From Aphanothece cf. minutissima CCALA 015 (GTDB lineage: Bacteria > Cyanobacteriota > Cyanobacteriia > PCC-6307 > Cyanobiaceae), in NCBI GenBank assembly GCA_003003925.1, contig PVWP01000001.1, forward strand, positions 310,001 through 374,000: a DNA stretch of 64,000 bases, given 5' to 3'. Positions 48,600 to 59,256 of the stretch are shown one piece after another. The notes beneath the pieces were generated by a model. The model was not told the DNA's origin, did not search any database, and saw only the letters and a list, made by a program, of their open reading frames with translations. The translations under genes were made by a program, and so were the position numbers. Each line of letters begins with the position of its first letter. Position 1 is the stretch's first letter.

Positions 48600-51026
48600 T
48601 CATGGGGACGGGCTGGGAATCACGCTGCAGGCATTGACGGGAACCGGCGCCACCTTCCAGATGCGCTCGGCGTACTCCTGGATGGAGCGGTCGCTGCTGA
48701 AGAAGCCGCAGCGGGCCGTGTTGAGCACGGACATCATGCTCCACCGTCCCGCATCGCACCAGGCGCTGTCGACCTCGTTCTGGGCGCGGCGATAGTCGCC
48801 CAGGTCGGCCATCACCCGGAAGGGGTCGCTGCTGCAGAGGTTGGCCAGCAGCGGATGGAACAGGTCGCGGTCCCCTTCGCTGAAGTGGCCCGAACCGATC
48901 AGGTCGATGGCCTCCTTGGCCAGGGCGTCGTTCTCCAGCCAGGGCATCGGATGGTAGCCGCTGCGGTTGATGGCGGCCAGCTGCTCGGCGGTGTGGCCGA
49001 ACAGGAAGAAGTTGTCGTCGCCGACCCGCTCGCGGATCTCGATGTTGGCCCCGTCGAGGGTGCCGATCGTGAGGGCGCCGTTGAGGGACATCTTCATGTT
49101 GCCCGTGCCGGAGGCCTCCATGCCGGCGGTGGAGATCTGCTCCGACAGGTCGACGGCGGGGTAGATCTTCTGGCCCAGCTTGACGCTGAAGTTGGGCAGG
49201 AAGATCACCCGCAGGCGGCCGTCCATCGCCGGGTCGATGTTGATGATCTCCGCCATGCCCACGATCAGGCGGATGATCAGCTTGGCCATGGCGTAGCCGG
49301 GGGCCGCCTTGCCGCCGAAGATCACCGTGCGCGGCGGCAGGTCCTCCCCGGCCCGCAGGCGCAGGTAGCGCTCCACCACCTGCAGGGCGGCCATGTGCTG
49401 GCGCTTGTACTCGTGGATGCGCTTCACCTGCACGTCGAACAGGGAGGCGGGGTCCACCAGCACGCCGGTGTCCTGGCGGATCGTGGCGGCCAGGCGCTCC
49501 TTGGACTGCTCCCGCACCCGCTGCCAGCGCTCCAGGAACGCCGCGTCGGTGGCCAGGGGCTCGAGCCGGCGCAGCTGGTCGAGGTGCCGGCACCAATCGG
49601 TGCCGATGGCGTCGTTGAGCAGGGCGGCCAGGGGCGGGTTGGCGACCGCCAGCCAGCGCCGCGGTGTGACCCCGTTGGTGATGTTGGTGAAGCGATCCGG
49701 CCACACCCGGGCGAAGTCGGCGAACAGGTTCTCCTTCAGCAGGCGGCTGTGCAGTTCCGCCACCCCATTCACCGTGTGGCTGCCCACCACCGCCAGGTGG
49801 GCCATGCGCACCTTGCGGTGCGGCCCCTCCTCGATCAGGGACAGCCGCTCCAGCAGCTCCGGCTGGCCGGGGAAGCGGATGCGCAGGGTGCGCAGGAAGC
49901 GGGCATTGATCTCATAGATGATCTGCAGCTGGCGCGGCAGCAGCTGCTGGAACAGCTCCAGCCCCCAGGCCTCGAGGGCTTCCGGCAGCAGGGTGTGGTT
50001 CGTGTAGCTGATCGTGGCGGTGGTGATGCTCCAGGCGGTGTCCCAGTCGACCCCGTGCACGTCGATCAGCAGCCGCATCAGTTCCGCCACGGCGATCGCC
50101 GGATGGGTGTCGTTGAGCTGCACCGCGAACTTGCGGTGGAACTCGGTGACCGGGATCCCCTGGCTGGCCAGGATGCGGAACATGTCCTGCAGGGAACAGG
50201 AGACGAAGAAGATCTGCTGGCTGAGCCGCAGGCGCTTGCCCTGCTCCAGCTCGTCATTCGGGTAGAGCACCTTGGAGAGGGTCTCCGACTGCACCTTGTG
50301 CAGCACGGCCCGGGTGTAGTCGCCGGCGTTGAAGGAGGCGAAGTCGAAGGCGTCCGGCGCCTGGGCCGACCACAGCCGCAGGGTGTTGGCGGTGTGGACG
50401 CCGTAGCCCAGGATCGGGGTGTCGTAGGCCACGCCGATCACGGTCTGGCCGCCGATCAGCACCGGATAGCTCCATTCCGGCCGGATCACCTCCCAGGGGT
50501 TGCCGCGCGCCAGCCAGGGATCGGTGCTCTCCATCTGGCCGTTGGGGCCGATCTGCTGACGGAAGATCCCGAACTCGTAGCGGATGCCGTAGCCGATGGC
50601 CGGCAGCTCGAGGGTGGCCATCGACTCCTGGAAACAGGCCGCCAGCCGGCCCAGGCCGCCGTTGCCCAGGCCCGGCTCCGGCTCCTCCGCCAGCATCTCC
50701 TCGAGGGAGAGGCCGAGGGCCTCGCAGGCGGCCGCGGCCTCCTCCCGCAGCCCGAGGCTCACCAGGTTGTTCTCCAGGTGGGGCCCCAGCAGGTACTCCG
50801 CCGACATGTAGGTGGCGGTGCGGACGTGCTGGCTGGTGTAGGTGTCGGCCGTGTCCACCCAGCTGGTCAGCAGGATGTCCCGGACTGCCAGCGACAGGCA
50901 GACGTAGTGGTCGTGGGTGGTGGCGAGGGAAGCGGACTTGGCCTGGCTGGAGAACAGATGGCGCCGCATCGCCTCCAGGAGGGCCTGGCCCTTGGGCGGG
51001 CACGGGGCGGGTGTGGGGCTGGCCAT
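48600..51026 (-). CDS. glgP: Glycogen/starch/alpha-glucan phosphorylase
   Basis: An 808-residue GT35 phosphorylase, within the normal size range. Recognisable blocks are TYMSAEYLLGPHLENNLVSL, EPEPGLGNGGLGRLAACFQE, YGIRYEFGIFRQQIGPNGQ, FAVQLNDTHPAIAVAELMRL, NGVTPRRWLAVANPPL, LFDVQVKRIHEYKRQHM and the pyridoxal-phosphate region SEQISTAGMEASGTGNMKM. It releases glucose 1-phosphate from glycogen. Alternative starts are few and the ATG at 51026 gives the usual N-terminus. It lies inside the ATP-grasp/transglutaminase gene set, 119 bases after the transglutaminase and 30 before DUF2126, so it is probably co-transcribed. That position is unusual for glgP and suggests either a carbohydrate-linked role for the system or a chance insertion. 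Confidence 0.93.
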   Translation of the reverse strand: MASPTPAPCPPKGQALLEAMRRHLFSSQAKSASLATTHDHYVCLSLAVRDILLTSWVDTADTYTSQHVRTATYMSAEYLLGPHLENNLVSLGLREEAAAACEALGLSLEEMLAEEPEPGLGNGGLGRLAACFQESMATLELPAIGYGIRYEFGIFRQQIGPNGQMESTDPWLARGNPWEVIRPEWSYPVLIGGQTVIGVAYDTPILGYGVHTANTLRLWSAQAPDAFDFASFNAGDYTRAVLHKVQSETLSKVLYPNDELEQGKRLRLSQQIFFVSCSLQDMFRILASQGIPVTEFHRKFAVQLNDTHPAIAVAELMRLLIDVHGVDWDTAWSITTATISYTNHTLLPEALEAWGLELFQQLLPRQLQIIYEINARFLRTLRIRFPGQPELLERLSLIEEGPHRKVRMAHLAVVGSHTVNGVAELHSRLLKENLFADFARVWPDRFTNITNGVTPRRWLAVANPPLAALLNDAIGTDWCRHLDQLRRLEPLATDAAFLERWQRVREQSKERLAATIRQDTGVLVDPASLFDVQVKRIHEYKRQHMAALQVVERYLRLRAGEDLPPRTVIFGGKAAPGYAMAKLIIRLIVGMAEIINIDPAMDGRLRVIFLPNFSVKLGQKIYPAVDLSEQISTAGMEASGTGNMKMSLNGALTIGTLDGANIEIRERVGDDNFFLFGHTAEQLAAINRSGYHPMPWLENDALAKEAIDLIGSGHFSEGDRDLFHPLLANLCSSDPFRVMADLGDYRRAQNEVDSAWCDAGRWSMMSVLNTARCGFFSSDRSIQEYAERIWKVAPVPVNACSVIPSPSP

Positions 51027-51145
51027 GGGGACGGGCGGCGGTCGGCGGAGTGGACCAGTCCTGGCCTGGGGAGTACCGCCGCCGCTGATGCATCGGCTAC
51101 CAGCCGGCGCACCTTAAGAGTGGCTTCGCTTCCGCTGGCCTCGCT

Positions 51146-52045
51146 TCAGCCGTGCAGCACCTCGTGCCAGGCGGAGCCCATGGGGGTGGGCTCCAGCAGC
51201 TCCGCCTCGATCCTCCATTCCAGCTCGCTGTCCACCCCCGTGGGGCCCGAGAAGCTGCCGTTCACCGCCGCGGTGAGCGTGGGCTTGGAGGAGGTGGCCA
51301 GGGTGATGTAGCGGTCGTCGACGCTGCCCATGCCGCTGGGGTCGAACCCCCGCCAGCCCGCCCCGGGCAGGTAGACCTCCGCCCAGGCGTGCAGGTCGTA
51401 CTGCTTCGGCTGTGGCTCCACCAGGTGATAGCCGCTCACGAACCGGGACGGCAGGCCGACACAGCGGCAGGTCTCGACCATCAGCATCGCCAGGTCGCGG
51501 CAGGAACCGACCCGTTCCTTGAGGGTGCGCCCCGCCGGCCAGGCGGGCCCCACGTGCCGCTGGGTGTACTTGACCCGGTCCTTGATGATCTCCACCAGCT
51601 GCTCCAGGAACATCAGCCCCCGCTGGTCGCTGCCCATCAGCGCCTCCTGGGCCAGGTCCACCGCGGCGGGATCGTGCTGGCCGTTGGGCAGCCAGCCCTC
51701 CAGGGAGCCCAGCAGATCGCCGTTGAGGTGGCCCACCGGATAGGGCAGCAGCGGCTCCTGATCCTCCAGGCAGCTGGCCAGGGCCGGGGGCTGCTGGGTC
51801 TCCACATCGCTGATGGCCTGCACCCGGAAGTGCTCGGTGCTGCCCGTGAAGCGGGCCCGCAGGATCTCATCACCGCTGGCGGCCAGCAGCGGATAGAAGC
51901 GGGAAGGCTCCGGCGTGACCGCCAGATGGAAGTGCAGCAGGCGCTGGAAGCCGTGGCCCCGCGGCTTCAGGCAGAACCGGTGCGGACCCAGGAAGACCGG
52001 AGCGCTGTAGCGGTAGTCGAAGGTGTGGGTTATGCGGGCTCGCAT
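51146..52045 (-). CDS. Transglutaminase-like cysteine protease superfamily protein
   Basis: A 299-residue protein with the bacterial transglutaminase N-terminal region (MRARITHTFDYRYSAPVFLG, PHRFCLKPRGHGFQRLLHFH) and a core domain carrying the catalytic triad. Cys182 is in VGSCRDLAMLMVE, His219 in DLHAWAEVYLPG and Asp235 in RGFDPSGM. In this family the triad can hydrolyse or form amide bonds. Its start overlaps the alpha-E stop by 16 bases. Stand-alone proteins of this type are nearly always encoded beside alpha-E and circularly permuted ATP-grasp genes, as here. Peptidase action on a peptide made by the ATP-grasp enzyme is a common hypothesis; it has not been proved. Confidence 0.9.
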   Translation of the reverse strand: MRARITHTFDYRYSAPVFLGPHRFCLKPRGHGFQRLLHFHLAVTPEPSRFYPLLAASGDEILRARFTGSTEHFRVQAISDVETQQPPALASCLEDQEPLLPYPVGHLNGDLLGSLEGWLPNGQHDPAAVDLAQEALMGSDQRGLMFLEQLVEIIKDRVKYTQRHVGPAWPAGRTLKERVGSCRDLAMLMVETCRCVGLPSRFVSGYHLVEPQPKQYDLHAWAEVYLPGAGWRGFDPSGMGSVDDRYITLATSSKPTLTAAVNGSFSGPTGVDSELEWRIEAELLEPTPMGSAWHEVLHG

Positions 52046-53010
52046 GCCGCCTCCTGACTGGCGGTGGTGCCGGCAGGGGCGATGAAGTAGCGCGCTTCGA
52101 TCAGCTCATGCAGGCGATTGAGATCGGACTGGAAGTTGTCGATGGCTTCATGGAGCCCGGTGGCCACCAGTTCGTCGATCCTGGTGAAGCTCCAGTGGGC
52201 CAGGGTGAGCCCGATCAGGCACTCCAGATCGTCAGCGGGGCGGGGAACGGAGCTGCCGCGGATGATCCGCAGTGTCTCGTTGATCCGCTCCAGGCAGTAG
52301 CGCACCGAGCGGGGGAAGATCGGATCCAGCAGCAGGAACGCCGCCACGGCCTTGGGTTCGATGGCCTGCTGGCTGGACTGGCGGAACATCTGGTAAGCCC
52401 CGGCCGAGCGCAGCAGGGAGATCCACTGCAGCTCGTCGAGCACCCCGCCCACCTCCTCGGGGGACGGCAGCAGCAGGAAGTATTTAACGTCGAGGATCCG
52501 GGTGGTCTTGTCGGCCCGCTCGAGCAGCCGCCCCAGCCGGCTGAACTGCCAGGAGAGGTCGCGGCTGAGGGTGGCGTCGGTGATGCCGTAGAAGAGCTGG
52601 CAGGCGCGGCGGATCTCCCGCAGCTGCTCCTGGGGCGGCTGCTGCCAGAAGGCGTCCTCCTGAAGCGTCCAGTAGATGTCGTTGATCTGCTCCCACATCT
52701 CCGTGGTCATCACCTCACGGATCTGGCGGGCGTTCTCCCGGGCGTTGCCGATGCAGTTGAGAACACTGCTGGGGTTCTCAGCTTCCCGCACCAGGAAATG
52801 GATCACCGCCTCGGGGGTGACCACCGGGCAGAGCTCATCGAAGAGCTTGCGGTCGCCGCTGGCATCGATCAGGGGCAGCCAGGGCTCGGCGCTGCCGGGG
52901 GGACAGTCGAGGGCCATGGCCTCGCTCACCTCCACGAACCGGGAGATGTTCTCGGCCCGCTCGACGTTGCGGTTGATCCAGTAAAGGGAGTCGGCGACGC
53001 GGCTCAGCAT
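52030..53010 (-). CDS. Alpha-E domain-containing protein
   Basis: A 326-residue, largely helical protein of the alpha-E family. It begins MLSRVADSLYWINRNVERAE, a strongly conserved block, continues SSVLNCIGNARENARQIREV, FWQQPPQEQLREIRRACQLF and DLSWQFSRLGRLLERADKTT. It then has RILDVKYFLLLPS and FPRSVRYCLERINETLRIIR. Pairs of Glu and Arg in the helices give the family its name. The protein is always linked to ATP-grasp and transglutaminase genes and has no established biochemical activity. It overlaps the ATP-grasp gene by seven bases and the transglutaminase gene by sixteen, so the three are translationally coupled. Confidence 0.92.
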   Translation of the reverse strand: MLSRVADSLYWINRNVERAENISRFVEVSEAMALDCPPGSAEPWLPLIDASGDRKLFDELCPVVTPEAVIHFLVREAENPSSVLNCIGNARENARQIREVMTTEMWEQINDIYWTLQEDAFWQQPPQEQLREIRRACQLFYGITDATLSRDLSWQFSRLGRLLERADKTTRILDVKYFLLLPSPEEVGGVLDELQWISLLRSAGAYQMFRQSSQQAIEPKAVAAFLLLDPIFPRSVRYCLERINETLRIIRGSSVPRPADDLECLIGLTLAHWSFTRIDELVATGLHEAIDNFQSDLNRLHELIEARYFIAPAGTTASQEAACEPA

Positions 53011-54443
53011 GGGGCTTCATCCACGATCCAGGTGTCCTTGCAGCCGCCGCCCTGGGAGGAGTTGACCACCAGGGACCCGCGCCGCAGCGCCACCCGGGTG
53101 AGGCCGCCGGGGCTCACCCAGGCGTCCTTGCCGCGCAGCACGTAGGGCCGCAGATCCACGTGGCAGGGGTAGAGCTCCCCTTCGCTCAGGGAGGGCACGG
53201 TGGAGAGCTCCAGGGTCGGCTGGGCGATGTAGTTGCGGGGGTTGGCCTGGATCTTGACGGCGAACTCCTCGATCTCCGCCTGGGTGGCATGGGGGCCGAT
53301 CAGCATCCCGTAGCCGCCGGCCTCTGCCACCGCCTTCACCACCAGCTCGCCGAGATGGGCCAGCACGTAGGCCTGGTCGTCGGGGCGGGAGCAGATGTAG
53401 GTGGGGACGTTCTCGATGATGGGCTCCTCGCCCAGGTAGTAGCGGATCATCTCGCCCACGTAGGCGTAGATCAGCTTGTCATCGGCGACGCCGGTGCCGG
53501 GGGCATTGGCGATCGCCACCCGACCCGCCGCATAGGCGCCCATCAGCCCCCTGACGCCGAGGAGCGAATCGCTGCGGAACACGGCTGGGTCGAGGAAATC
53601 GTCATCGATGCGGCGGTAGATCACGTCGACCGCCTCCAAGCCGGCGGTGCTGCGCATCCAGACCCGATCCCCCTCACACACCAGATCGCGCCCCTCCACC
53701 AGCTGGATGCCCATCTGCTGGGCCAGGTAGCTGTGCTCGAAGTAGGCGCTGTTGAACACCCCGGGGGTGAGCAGCACCACCTTGGGGGTGTCGGTCCAGG
53801 GGGCCAGCTCCCGCAGGGTCTGCAGCAGGTGGGAGGGGTAGTCGTCGATGGGCTGCACGGTGCGGCCGGCGAACAGGCTCGGGAACATGCGCTTCATGAC
53901 GCGCCGGTTCTCGAGGAAGTAGGCCACCCCCGAGGGACAGCGCAGGTTGTCCTCCAGCACCCGCCAGGTGCCGTCGCCGTCGCGCACCAGATCGAGGCCG
54001 GAGATGTGGCACCAGCGGCCGAGGGGCGGTTGGAAACCCTGCATCTGGGGCCGCCAGCCCTGGGAGCTTTCGACGTCGGCCCTGGGCACCACCCCGTCGG
54101 TGAGGATCTTCTGGTCGCCGTAGACGTCGGCCAGGAAGCGGTCGATCGCCTCCAGCCGCTGGAACAGGCCCCGCTCCAGCCGCTCCCAGTCCCGGGCGCC
54201 GATCAGGCGGGGGAGGGGATCGAAGGGGAGGATCCGCTCGACGCCCTTGCTGTCGGAATCATTGAGCCGGAAGGTGGCGCCGAGCCGCTTGAGCAGCATG
54301 CCGGCGGCGGCGTGGTTGCGGTTCAGCTGGTCCAGACCCATCTGGCCCAGGGAGGACAGCAGGGGGGTCAGGGTCGCCCTCGGCTGGTCGGTGGAGGTGA
54401 AGTACTCGTCGTACCCCTGGTTCGGTTTGTACTGACTGAACAT
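53004..54443 (-). CDS. Circularly permuted type 2 ATP-grasp protein
   Basis: A 479-residue ATP-grasp-type enzyme of the circularly permuted group. Landmarks are FDPLPRLIGARDWERLERGL, FLADVYGDQKILTDGVVP, GLDLVRDGDGTWRVLEDNLR, YFLENRRVMKRMFPSLFAGR, DVIYRRIDDDFLDPAVFRSD, IANAPGTGVADDKLIYAYVG, YICSRPDDQAYVLAHLGELV, VKAVAEAGGYGMLIGPHAT and LVVNSSQGGGCKDTWI. The IANAPGTGVADDK and EAGGYG blocks carry the ATP-binding Lys/Gly loop. It is expected to form an amide or carboxyl-phosphate bond. First gene of the set, with the promoter region at 54444-54653. The ATG at 54443 gives the conserved N-terminus; the longer frame to 54551 crosses an inverted repeat. Confidence 0.92.
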   Translation of the reverse strand: MFSQYKPNQGYDEYFTSTDQPRATLTPLLSSLGQMGLDQLNRNHAAAGMLLKRLGATFRLNDSDSKGVERILPFDPLPRLIGARDWERLERGLFQRLEAIDRFLADVYGDQKILTDGVVPRADVESSQGWRPQMQGFQPPLGRWCHISGLDLVRDGDGTWRVLEDNLRCPSGVAYFLENRRVMKRMFPSLFAGRTVQPIDDYPSHLLQTLRELAPWTDTPKVVLLTPGVFNSAYFEHSYLAQQMGIQLVEGRDLVCEGDRVWMRSTAGLEAVDVIYRRIDDDFLDPAVFRSDSLLGVRGLMGAYAAGRVAIANAPGTGVADDKLIYAYVGEMIRYYLGEEPIIENVPTYICSRPDDQAYVLAHLGELVVKAVAEAGGYGMLIGPHATQAEIEEFAVKIQANPRNYIAQPTLELSTVPSLSEGELYPCHVDLRPYVLRGKDAWVSPGGLTRVALRRGSLVVNSSQGGGCKDTWIVDEAPC

Positions 54444-54517
54444 TCCACACCCGTCCGCGCGCTTGGATCCTGCAGTGCCGCCGGGGTGGCCACCCGTTGC
54501 CGTTGCTACGAAACCCA

Positions 54518-54558
54518 GGGTGCCTTGCCGGCCTCCGACGGGTGCCGGCAAGGCACCC
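54518..54558. repeat. Perfect 15-base inverted repeat in the divergent ATP-grasp/PilZ promoter region
   Basis: The arms are GGGTGCCTTGCCGGC (54518-54532) and GCCGGCAAGGCACCC (54544-54558), separated by 11 bases. The repeat lies 75 bases upstream of the ATP-grasp ATG and 95 upstream of the PilZ ATG. No U-tract follows, so it is more likely an operator or a structured leader than an intrinsic terminator. A second, imperfect pair, CCAACG (54571-54576) and CGTTGG (54594-54599), lies just to its right. Confidence 0.6.
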
Positions 54559-54653
54559 CGACGGGCGGCGCCAACGAATAGCGCTTTGATAAGCGTTGGT
54601 CCCTGCGGGATCGGCAGGGTTGAGGATGAATAGAACGGCAGGGGGTAAGGGCC

Positions 54654-55145
54654 ATGCTAATGAGCCAGAGCGGATCCCAGCCTTCCTCGGCTCCGCGGGC
54701 CCCGGGCGTCCAGCTGCGCGAAAAGGAGCAGGGCGGAACCCGCCGGGAGAAGCGCCTCTTTGCCCGCCATTCCATCGAGAGTTGCCGCACCATCGCCGTC
54801 CGGCGCCTCGACGGCGAGGGCCAGCCCTGCGGGCGCTGGTTCCTCGCCGACATCGCCGACGTGGCCGAGGGCGGGATGTGCCTGATCGCCAATGAGGACC
54901 AGGCCCTGGAGCTGGGGCAGTGGCTCCTGCTGGATGTGCGTTCCCATCCCGGCTTCGGCCAGCTGCGCCTGCGGGCCCGGCTGCGCTGGCTCACCCGGGC
55001 CCATTTCGCCCTCAGCTTCGGCGTCGCCTTCGCCACCCCCCTCCAGGAGGTGCCTGTGCTTTCGGTGGAGCGGCGCGGCACACGCCGCGATCCCAACCAG
55101 GAGGAATGGGCCGTTCAGGAGGAGCGGGAGCGGGTGGCCCTCTGA
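54654..55145 (+). CDS. PilZ domain protein
   Basis: A 163-residue protein with a PilZ-like c-di-GMP-binding pattern. An arginine motif is EKRLFARHSIESCRTIAVRR (RLFAR fits RxxxR). The second motif is DIADVAEGGMCLIA, which resembles D/NxSxxG except that Ala replaces Ser. After it come the beta strands LGQWLLLDVRSHPGFGQLRL, RARLRWLTRAHFALSFGVAF. Ligand binding is therefore likely but not certain. Effector outputs of such single-domain proteins are usually protein-protein contacts. The gene diverges from the ATP-grasp operon across a 15-base inverted repeat. Translation could start at the ATG at 54654 or at the one two codons later. The PAS-GGDEF-EAL gene at 44-46 kb would be a candidate source of the signal. 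Confidence 0.75.
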   Translation: MLMSQSGSQPSSAPRAPGVQLREKEQGGTRREKRLFARHSIESCRTIAVRRLDGEGQPCGRWFLADIADVAEGGMCLIANEDQALELGQWLLLDVRSHPGFGQLRLRARLRWLTRAHFALSFGVAFATPLQEVPVLSVERRGTRRDPNQEEWAVQEERERVAL

Positions 55146-55183
55146 CCCCCGGCCCCCTCCCTCACCGGTCCTCAGCGCAGCCG

Positions 55184-56908
<1,725 letters not shown>

Positions 56909-56914
56909 GGGGGT

Positions 56915-57232
56915 TCAGTCGAGGGGGCCGTTCACCAGACCGTTGAAGCCGAACACGCGACGGTCGCCGACGTAGGGCACCAGATGCACGTCCCGCTGGT
57001 CGCCGGGCTCGAAGCGGATGGCGGTGCCGGCGGGGATGTCGAGCCGCAGGCCGCGGGCCGCCTCGCGGTCGAACTCAAGGGCGCCGTTGGCTTCATAGAA
57101 GTGGAAGTGGGAACCCACCTGCACGGGCCGGTCGCCCCGGTTCGCCACCGACAGGGTGGTGACCGGGCGGCCGACATTGAGCTCGATCGTGCCGGGCTCG
57201 GGGATCAGTTCGCCGGGGATCAGGGGGGGCAT
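56915..57232 (-). CDS. ureB: Urease beta subunit
   Basis: A 105-residue beta subunit, standard length. It begins [20 protein letters not shown], followed by the hallmark [40 protein letters not shown] and [20 protein letters not shown]. The His pair in SHFHFYE and the GDxRxVxLV motif are conserved in UreB. It assembles with UreA and UreC. Its neighbours in the same direction are UreA upstream (15-base gap) and UreC downstream (6-base gap). The longer open frame reaching back to 57592 is antisense-like with a skewed composition and is rejected, since the usual start is at 57232. Confidence 0.95.
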   Translation of the reverse strand: MPPLIPGELIPEPGTIELNVGRPVTTLSVANRGDRPVQVGSHFHFYEANGALEFDREAARGLRLDIPAGTAIRFEPGDQRDVHLVPYVGDRRVFGFNGLVNGPLD

Positions 57233-57246
57233 GGCGGGGTGGGAGG

Positions 57247-57549
57247 TCAGCGGATCGGTTCGTGGAGGGTGACGAGCTTGGTGCCATCGGGGAACATCGC
57301 CTCGATCTGCACCTCGGGAATCAGCTCGGGTACCCCCTCCATCACCTGATCCCGGCTCAGCCAGGTGGTGCCCTCCCGCATCAGCTCCGCCACACTGCGG
57401 CCGTCGCGGGCCCCTTCGATCACCTGGAAGCTGAGCCAGGCCACCGCCTCGGGATGGTTGAGCTTCAGGCCCCGGCCGAGTCGCCGTTCCGCCAGCAGGG
57501 CGGCGGTGACGATCAACAGCTTGTCTTTCTCCTGGGGGGTGAGGTTCAT
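57247..57549 (-). CDS. ureA: Urease gamma subunit
   Basis: A 100-residue gamma subunit, the usual length. It starts [20 protein letters not shown], continues [37 protein letters not shown] and ends near [20 protein letters not shown]. The blocks '[11 protein letters not shown]' and '[13 protein letters not shown]' are diagnostic. UreA packs against UreB and UreC in the trimer. The ATG at 57549 gives the canonical N-terminus. It is preceded by a promoter-sized gap to the serine-hydrolase gene (78 bases), so the ureABC set may have its own promoter or be read through from ureD, which lies 5.7 kb upstream on the same strand. Confidence 0.96.
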   Translation of the reverse strand: MNLTPQEKDKLLIVTAALLAERRLGRGLKLNHPEAVAWLSFQVIEGARDGRSVAELMREGTTWLSRDQVMEGVPELIPEVQIEAMFPDGTKLVTLHEPIR

Positions 57550-57627
57550 GCAGGCTGCGCTGGCCGGCCCCACTCTCGCAGCGCTCCGGCACCGGGTCAG
57601 GTTCAGAAGGAACGTTCGCTGCCCCGA

Positions 57628-59226
57628 TCAGCGCCGCTGGAGCACCCCCTGGCCGTTGAGGTTGAGGTTGTCGATCCGCACCGCCGTGGCCCGGCCGTCG
57701 GCACCCACCGTGAAGCTGACGGCGCTGGGGCCGTAGGCGTTCTCGCCGGCGGGCTGGTAGCGGAAGGTGTCGCCGCTCACCGGGGTGAGGGGGAACGGCG
57801 TGAGGCGGGGCCCTAGCTGCAGCTCGAGGCCATCGCCGCGGCGCACCACCGCGACCGCGCCCACGTAGGCATTGGCGTAGCTGCCGGTGTAGGCGTCGGC
57901 GGGACGGGCGGGCAGGGGCCGGGCCGGGGTGACCACGGCGGGGTAGTCCTGCTGCTCCATGCCCCGGAACAGGGGGCGCAGGGCGGCGAGGTAGTCACGC
58001 TTCACCGTTCCGGTGGTGGCCAGGTCGAGGAAGCTGAGGCTGAGGGCCTCCGGCACCCCCAGGGGCTGGCTGTTGGAGAGCACGATGATGCCGAGGGATT
58101 CCGCCGGCAGCAGGTAGACGGCCGTGGCGGCGCCGAGGTCGAAGGCGCCCGAATGGCCCAGCTGCACCGTGCCCCGATCGGTATAGCTCACGTTCCATCC
58201 CAGCCCGTAGAAGCCGGCCCGGTCGGTGGCCGGATCGCGGGGCGGCTGGCTGACGATCTGGGGCCGGTGGGTCTCGGCCAGGGCGGCGCCGTCCACCAGC
58301 ACACGGCCATCGACGCGGCCGCCGGCCAGCTGCAGCCGCAGCCACTGGCCCAGATCCCGCACGCTGGAGCTCACGCCGCCGGCCGGGGCCTGGGCATCGG
58401 CATCCCGCTGGTAGCGGGCCACCCAGCGGCCCCCCTCCGGCACGTGCAGGGAGGCGCGGTTGGCGGCGGCCGCGAAGTCGGCGTGGCGGGAGCTGGTGCG
58501 GCTCATGCCCAGGGGCCCGTAGAGCCGTTCGCTGGAGAGCTGCTCCCAGGGCCGGCCGACGGCGTTGGCGGCGGCCACGGCGCCGGCGGTGAAGCCGAAG
58601 TTGGTGTAGGCGTAGTCGGCGCGGAAGCGGTTGCCGGTGGGCAGCAGCCGCAGCCGCTCCAGGATCGTGGCCCGATCGAAGCCCAGGTCCTCGAGGTGAT
58701 CGCCGGCGTGGTCGGGCAGGCCGCTGCGGTGGGACAGCAGGTCGCGGATGGTCACCAAGGGGGCGATGGCCGGCGGACCGATCCGGGCCACCGGCAGGGT
58801 GCGCAGCACCGGGTCGTCCCAGCCCACGCGCCCGTCGCCCACCAGGCCAGCCACCACCGTGGAGGCGATCGGCTTCGAGAGCGACGCCAGCTGGAAGACG
58901 GTGTCGGCATCCACCGCGCCGGGCTCGCCCACCCGCCGCAGGCCGTAGCCCTTGAGGAACACCACCCGGTCGGCATGCACCACCACGATCGCCAGGCCCG
59001 GGACACCGGTGCTGCGCTGCATCTCCGTGGCCAGGGCATCGAGCCGGGGCAGGGCGGCCGCCAGGCTTTCCGCCGTCACCTGGCGCGGCGGCGGCGGCGG
59101 GCCCGATGGCGCCTCGGCGCTGCGGGCGGCCCCCGGGAGCTGGAGCGCCAGACCCAGAACCAGGGCGGCCGCCCCGGGGCGGCGCAGGACGCTTGGGGCC
59201 ACGGCAACGCCGGCAACTCGGGGCAA
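57628..59226 (-). CDS. Serine hydrolase, class C beta-lactamase family, with DUF3471-like C-terminus
   Basis: A 532-residue secreted hydrolase. The N-terminus includes the hydrophobic [19 protein letters not shown], a signal peptide. Catalytic motifs of the beta-lactamase/penicillin-binding-protein-like fold are SLSK (Ser115 and Lys118), YTN (Tyr207 and Asn209) and LGHSGAFD. The block [20 protein letters not shown] is a family hallmark. The C-terminal 120 residues ([20 protein letters not shown]) resemble DUF3471. Such proteins hydrolyse peptide or ester bonds of unknown substrates in the periplasm; beta-lactamase activity is not implied. The start here is TTG at 59226, and a GTG at 59205 is equally plausible; no ATG precedes the signal. 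It lies between ureA and the DUF2207 gene. Confidence 0.85.
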   Translation of the reverse strand: MPRVAGVAVAPSVLRRPGAAALVLGLALQLPGAARSAEAPSGPPPPPRQVTAESLAAALPRLDALATEMQRSTGVPGLAIVVVHADRVVFLKGYGLRRVGEPGAVDADTVFQLASLSKPIASTVVAGLVGDGRVGWDDPVLRTLPVARIGPPAIAPLVTIRDLLSHRSGLPDHAGDHLEDLGFDRATILERLRLLPTGNRFRADYAYTNFGFTAGAVAAANAVGRPWEQLSSERLYGPLGMSRTSSRHADFAAAANRASLHVPEGGRWVARYQRDADAQAPAGGVSSSVRDLGQWLRLQLAGGRVDGRVLVDGAALAETHRPQIVSQPPRDPATDRAGFYGLGWNVSYTDRGTVQLGHSGAFDLGAATAVYLLPAESLGIIVLSNSQPLGVPEALSLSFLDLATTGTVKRDYLAALRPLFRGMEQQDYPAVVTPARPLPARPADAYTGSYANAYVGAVAVVRRGDGLELQLGPRLTPFPLTPVSGDTFRYQPAGENAYGPSAVSFTVGADGRATAVRIDNLNLNGQGVLQRR

Positions 59227-59256
59227 GCTAGGCCTGGCGGAGCCCCCGACCCTGGG

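Noticed and set aside
46401..51311. A 1,636-codon plus-strand frame across the DUF2126 and glgP region
   Set aside because: The length is striking, but its product is low-complexity Gly/Gln/Ala/Val without a recognisable fold, and the minus strand encodes two well-supported enzymes over the same bases. Long antisense frames are expected at this GC content.
57628..59226. Annotating the serine hydrolase as an antibiotic-resistance beta-lactamase
   Set aside because: The SxxK, YxN and HxG motifs are shared by many esterases and peptidases of this fold, and the DUF3471-like tail is typical of non-resistance members.
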